Notes under the pieces: model-generated
Databases searched by the model: none
Seen by the model: the letters and a program-made list of their open reading frames with translations, nothing else
Told to the model about the DNA's origin: nothing
Program-made: the position numbers and the translations under genes
In this document: in pieces, positions 61,640 through 64,000 of the stretch
Layout of the letters: every line of letters begins with the position of its first letter
Numbering within the stretch: the first letter of the stretch is position 1
Source: Isoetes taiwanensis
Lineage: Eukaryota > Streptophyta > Lycopodiopsida > Isoetales > Isoetaceae
Length of the DNA stretch: 64,000 bases
Reading direction: 5' to 3'
Assembly (NCBI GenBank): GCA_021234155.1
Contig: JAJEKV010000031.1
Span: 15,183,748 to 15,247,747, forward strand

Positions 61640-62045
61640 TACTAGCTCAAGGTTACCCTACTACCTTGCACCTGATCATGGCCCCATAAGGATTTGAGCT
61701 TAAGGAACATTTAAGATGCTTCTATCATCGCCCATGATCAAGTGCTACCTTGTACACGATCGTCCAGATCGAGTACATCCCAGTGCATCATGCCCCAAGG
61801 GTTTCAAGATAGGGAACGTCTCACGATTCCATCATCGCGCATGATCACTTAAACCTCACCATGACCCCCCTATGGTCAGGTGCGCGTGCCCCGCATCGTG
61901 GCATAGAGAGTATCCGACAGATGTCCCATCATCGCCCACCATGCCTCACTTCCTCTCTCACATGACCCTACTGGTCATGCGCACCTCTTGGTGCGTGTTG
62001 GCCTAGAGAATGCCTTAGGGCGTATCCCATCATCGCCTACACGTT
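61640..62045 (-). repeat. ~100-bp degenerate tandem repeat in the 3' UTR of element C
   Basis: The word CCATCATCGCCC or near variants recurs at about 61724, 61831, 61928 and 62029, each preceded by a similar GATCATGnCCC-type context. About four units. Confidence 0.65.
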
Positions 62046-62149
62046 CCAAGATTCTGGCACATGCACTCTACTAGCTATAATACACATGCCAGCACTAAGG
62101 ATAACTAAGAACACACTAAGCTAACCACCCGGCAAGTCGGCGTCGACAA

Positions 62150-63640
62150 GATCGGAGACGACCCGCCCATCAAACTGCCTCATGAAGTCCGGGTATTGCT
62201 TCTCCAAATCTTACTTCAATACCCAGGCCGCGTCTTCCACGGGCAAGTGCTTCCACTTGATCAAATACTGGAGGAATTGAGACCTTCTGGTCTTCTTGTA
62301 TGACTTATCAAGAAGCAATTCAAGCACAATTTCAACTTGATCCTCCGTCATTTCCAACAAAGTTGGAGTATCCAAAACCTCATCAGGGTTAGGATTGTGC
62401 CTTTTCAATAAGCTCACATGGAAGACCTTGTGGACTTGAGGTGCGCCGGGAGATCTAGCTTGTAGGCCTGAGGGCCCACTCTCTCCAAGATCTTAAAGGG
62501 GCCGGTCCACCTAGGGGCAAGCTTCTTGCAATTCCCTATGCGAAGCTTAGCTTGCTTCACCTTGACTTGAGCCAAACTTTATCTCTCATCACAAACTCTC
62601 GAGGAGTTTTATGTCTATCTGCTAGACTCTTCAGATGTGCCCATGCTGTTTGAAGATATTCTCACACTTCTACCAAAAGCTACTGCATATCTGCTGACGT
62701 TGTTAAGGAACTTCCACCTTGGGCACTAGATTATGCCACATAACTAGGGTCAAGCATTGATAACTGTAACTGATCATGGAGGAGACATCTTCGATGACTC
62801 TTGCTTCGTATTATTGTACGTAATTGACCAGATGGATGTAATCGGCCCATTTGGATTGCTTGTTCCAACATAGTTTCTCAACATATCCTCCCAAATTTTG
62901 TTGGTGTGCTCCATTTGCCCATTTGACTGCAAATGATAAGTAAAACTCATCCACAAGTTGGTGCGGCTCGTGTTGAAAAAGTCTTGCTAAATGTCGCTAA
63001 AGAACTTCGGATCTCTATTGGTGATGATCGACTGTGCATTCCATGCAGCCTAAAAAAAAACTCTTATGTAGACCACACGTCTAGATCCAAAGCAGTGTCT
63101 ATGGTGTGGCATGGCAAGTATGTGCCCTTTTGATAAGTTATATACCACAACCATCAAGGCTTCAAAGCTTCTTATTGTCTTTGGAAGGCCCGCTATGAAA
63201 TTCATGTTGATGACTTCCACTTGGCGTCTGGCACCGCCCAAGGTTCTAAAACTCCTGGAATTCGAAGTTGTTCTGCCTTTGTCTGCTGATGCCACTGACA
63301 TTCTTGGATATGTCTGACTATCTGCTTCTTCATGCCCGGCCAGAAGTAGCTACTGCTAATCTTGAAGTAAGCCTTTATAGATTCTGCATGGCCGAAAGTA
63401 GGGCTATTATGCGTGTCATGAAAGATTTTCCTTACTCCTGATGCTTTAAGTACGTATAGTTGTTCTTTGATATTAAAGATTACCCTCCTTTTTAAAATAT
63501 TTGAAGGTTTCTCTTTCTTAATCCATCCTTGCACTCTTGCAAAGACTAGCCCATATGTGCTTGAACTCCATGTTGGGGGGGATGGCTTCTTCTATCTTCT
63601 TGCTGAATTTGCTTGCTGAAGTGGAGATGGCATTGCAAAT
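62150..63640 (-). pseudogene. Integrase and chromodomain of element C
   Basis: Zinc-binding region at 63420-63260: HDTHNSPTFGHAESIKAYF, then YFWPGMKKQIVRHIQECQWH, where the second Cys of the CxxC pair is His. Core remnants are present (EALMVVVYNLSKGH near 63150; MEHTNKIWEDMLRNYV near 62900). The chromodomain at 62211-62417 is well kept: FLQYLIKWKHLPVEDAAWVL, preceded by LLKRHNPNPDEVLDTPTLLE. Several frame breaks. Confidence 0.82.
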
Positions 63641-63648
63641 TGATGCTT

Positions 63649-64000
63649 TCAAAAGCTTGCCAATAAGTGGCGACGTCTTAGCATCTCCATGACTTCTCTC
63701 AATTGGGCTACATGGTCTTCCATTAATTTGCTGTAGATCACGATGTTGTTGAAAAGAGATTGATGACGAACTCGTCCAAGAAAATCTTCAAAGATGATGT
63801 TCCTCAAATGCATACAAGTTGGTGGCGCATTCCATAGACTTAGGGGCATTACTGTGAAGTCATAGTGCCCATACCGAGTTCTGAAGGAGTCTTATAATTA
63901 TCTTCCCCCTTCATCCTTATTTGATGATTGCCCGAACTTAAGTCGATTTTGTAGAAGAATCTTGCTTCTTGGAACTGATCTATTATGTCGTTTGCTTGTT
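63649..64000 (-). pseudogene. Reverse transcriptase of element C, partial, RNase H deleted
   Basis: Reads MPLSLWNAPPTCMHLRNIIF, then LFNNIVIYSKLMEDHVAQLR. The catalytic F-x-D-D is F-N-N, so both aspartates are lost. About 90 bp later the sequence is already the RNase H to integrase linker (FSKKIEEAIPPNMEFKHIW). In element A these points are about 790 bp apart, so the RT connection and the whole RNase H are deleted. Confidence 0.8.

Larger units (their letters stand above)
61281..64000 (-). mobile_element. Ty3/gypsy retrotransposon C, internal part (5' end outside the window)
   Basis: The minus strand reads, from the window end leftward, RT, then (after a deletion) the integrase, chromodomain, 3' UTR and LTR. 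The element continues beyond 64000. Confidence 0.85.

Overview
The window is nuclear DNA from a land plant with a large, repeat-rich genome. The evidence is chromodomain Ty3/gypsy retrotransposons, a plant-type leucine-rich-repeat gene with a GT-AG intron, MULE and CACTA-like DNA transposons, LINE/SINE elements, and pieces of plant metabolic and ubiquitin genes. A seed-free plant such as a fern is my guess, but the sequence does not prove it. There are no bacterial operons, CRISPR arrays or phage genes. Only one gene looks intact: a secreted LRR protein at 53137-55035 (+, two exons). Almost everything else is mobile DNA in different states of decay.

Layout, left to right. (1) 1-8147 is a plus-strand gypsy element: degraded gag, protease, RT, RNase H, integrase and chromodomain, then a 3' UTR, a polypurine tract and a 1.54-kb 3' LTR (6604-8147). 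Its 5' end is outside the window. (2) 8148-12960 has no gene I can recognise. It holds an AGATTC-rich degenerate array, a long (TATC)n tract and an 11-bp perfect GC hairpin. (3) 12964-16098 is a MULE transposase with a C-terminal SWIM zinc finger, broken by a few frameshifts, followed by a 430-bp tandem duplication. (4) 19139-19500 (-) is a fragment of plastid/bacterial-type glucose-6-phosphate isomerase. (5) 19798-25274 is a complete CACTA-like transposon with ~40-bp TIRs beginning CACATC and a 3-bp ATA target duplication. It carries a Tnp2/Plavaka-like transposase (+), a SAP-like accessory gene (-) and C-rich subterminal arrays. (6) 25576-26040 (-) is an RBR E3 ubiquitin ligase fragment. (7) 30501-36137 (-) is a nested gypsy pile: a gag-protease fragment, a complete LTR, integrase and chromodomain, a 521-bp solo-LTR-like insert inside the chromodomain, and a truncated second LTR. 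(8) 36974-45580 holds two divergent decayed coding regions around a CpG-rich, palindrome-rich centre. The right one is a DUF7869-type protein with a GHTHDDIDALF motif. The left one has features reminiscent of a beta-class amino-methyltransferase. (9) 46000-51050 holds several direct repeats and a LINE reduced to ORF1 plus its 3' tail. (10) 51047-51528 is a 482-bp MULE-type miniature element with a perfect 9-bp target duplication. (11) Next come a 1-Cys peroxiredoxin 5' fragment, the LRR gene, a 5'-truncated LINE ORF2 and a tRNA-headed SINE. (12) 59625-64000 (-) is a third gypsy element with its 3' LTR, in which part of RT and all of RNase H have been deleted.

The most interesting points are: a 3'-end motif (CCGTGGACGTTAAAA plus a microsatellite) shared by LINE copies and a SINE, which identifies a LINE/SINE partnership; the precisely bounded CACTA-like element; and the divergent DUF7869 plus methyltransferase-like locus, which may be a poorly described mobile element.
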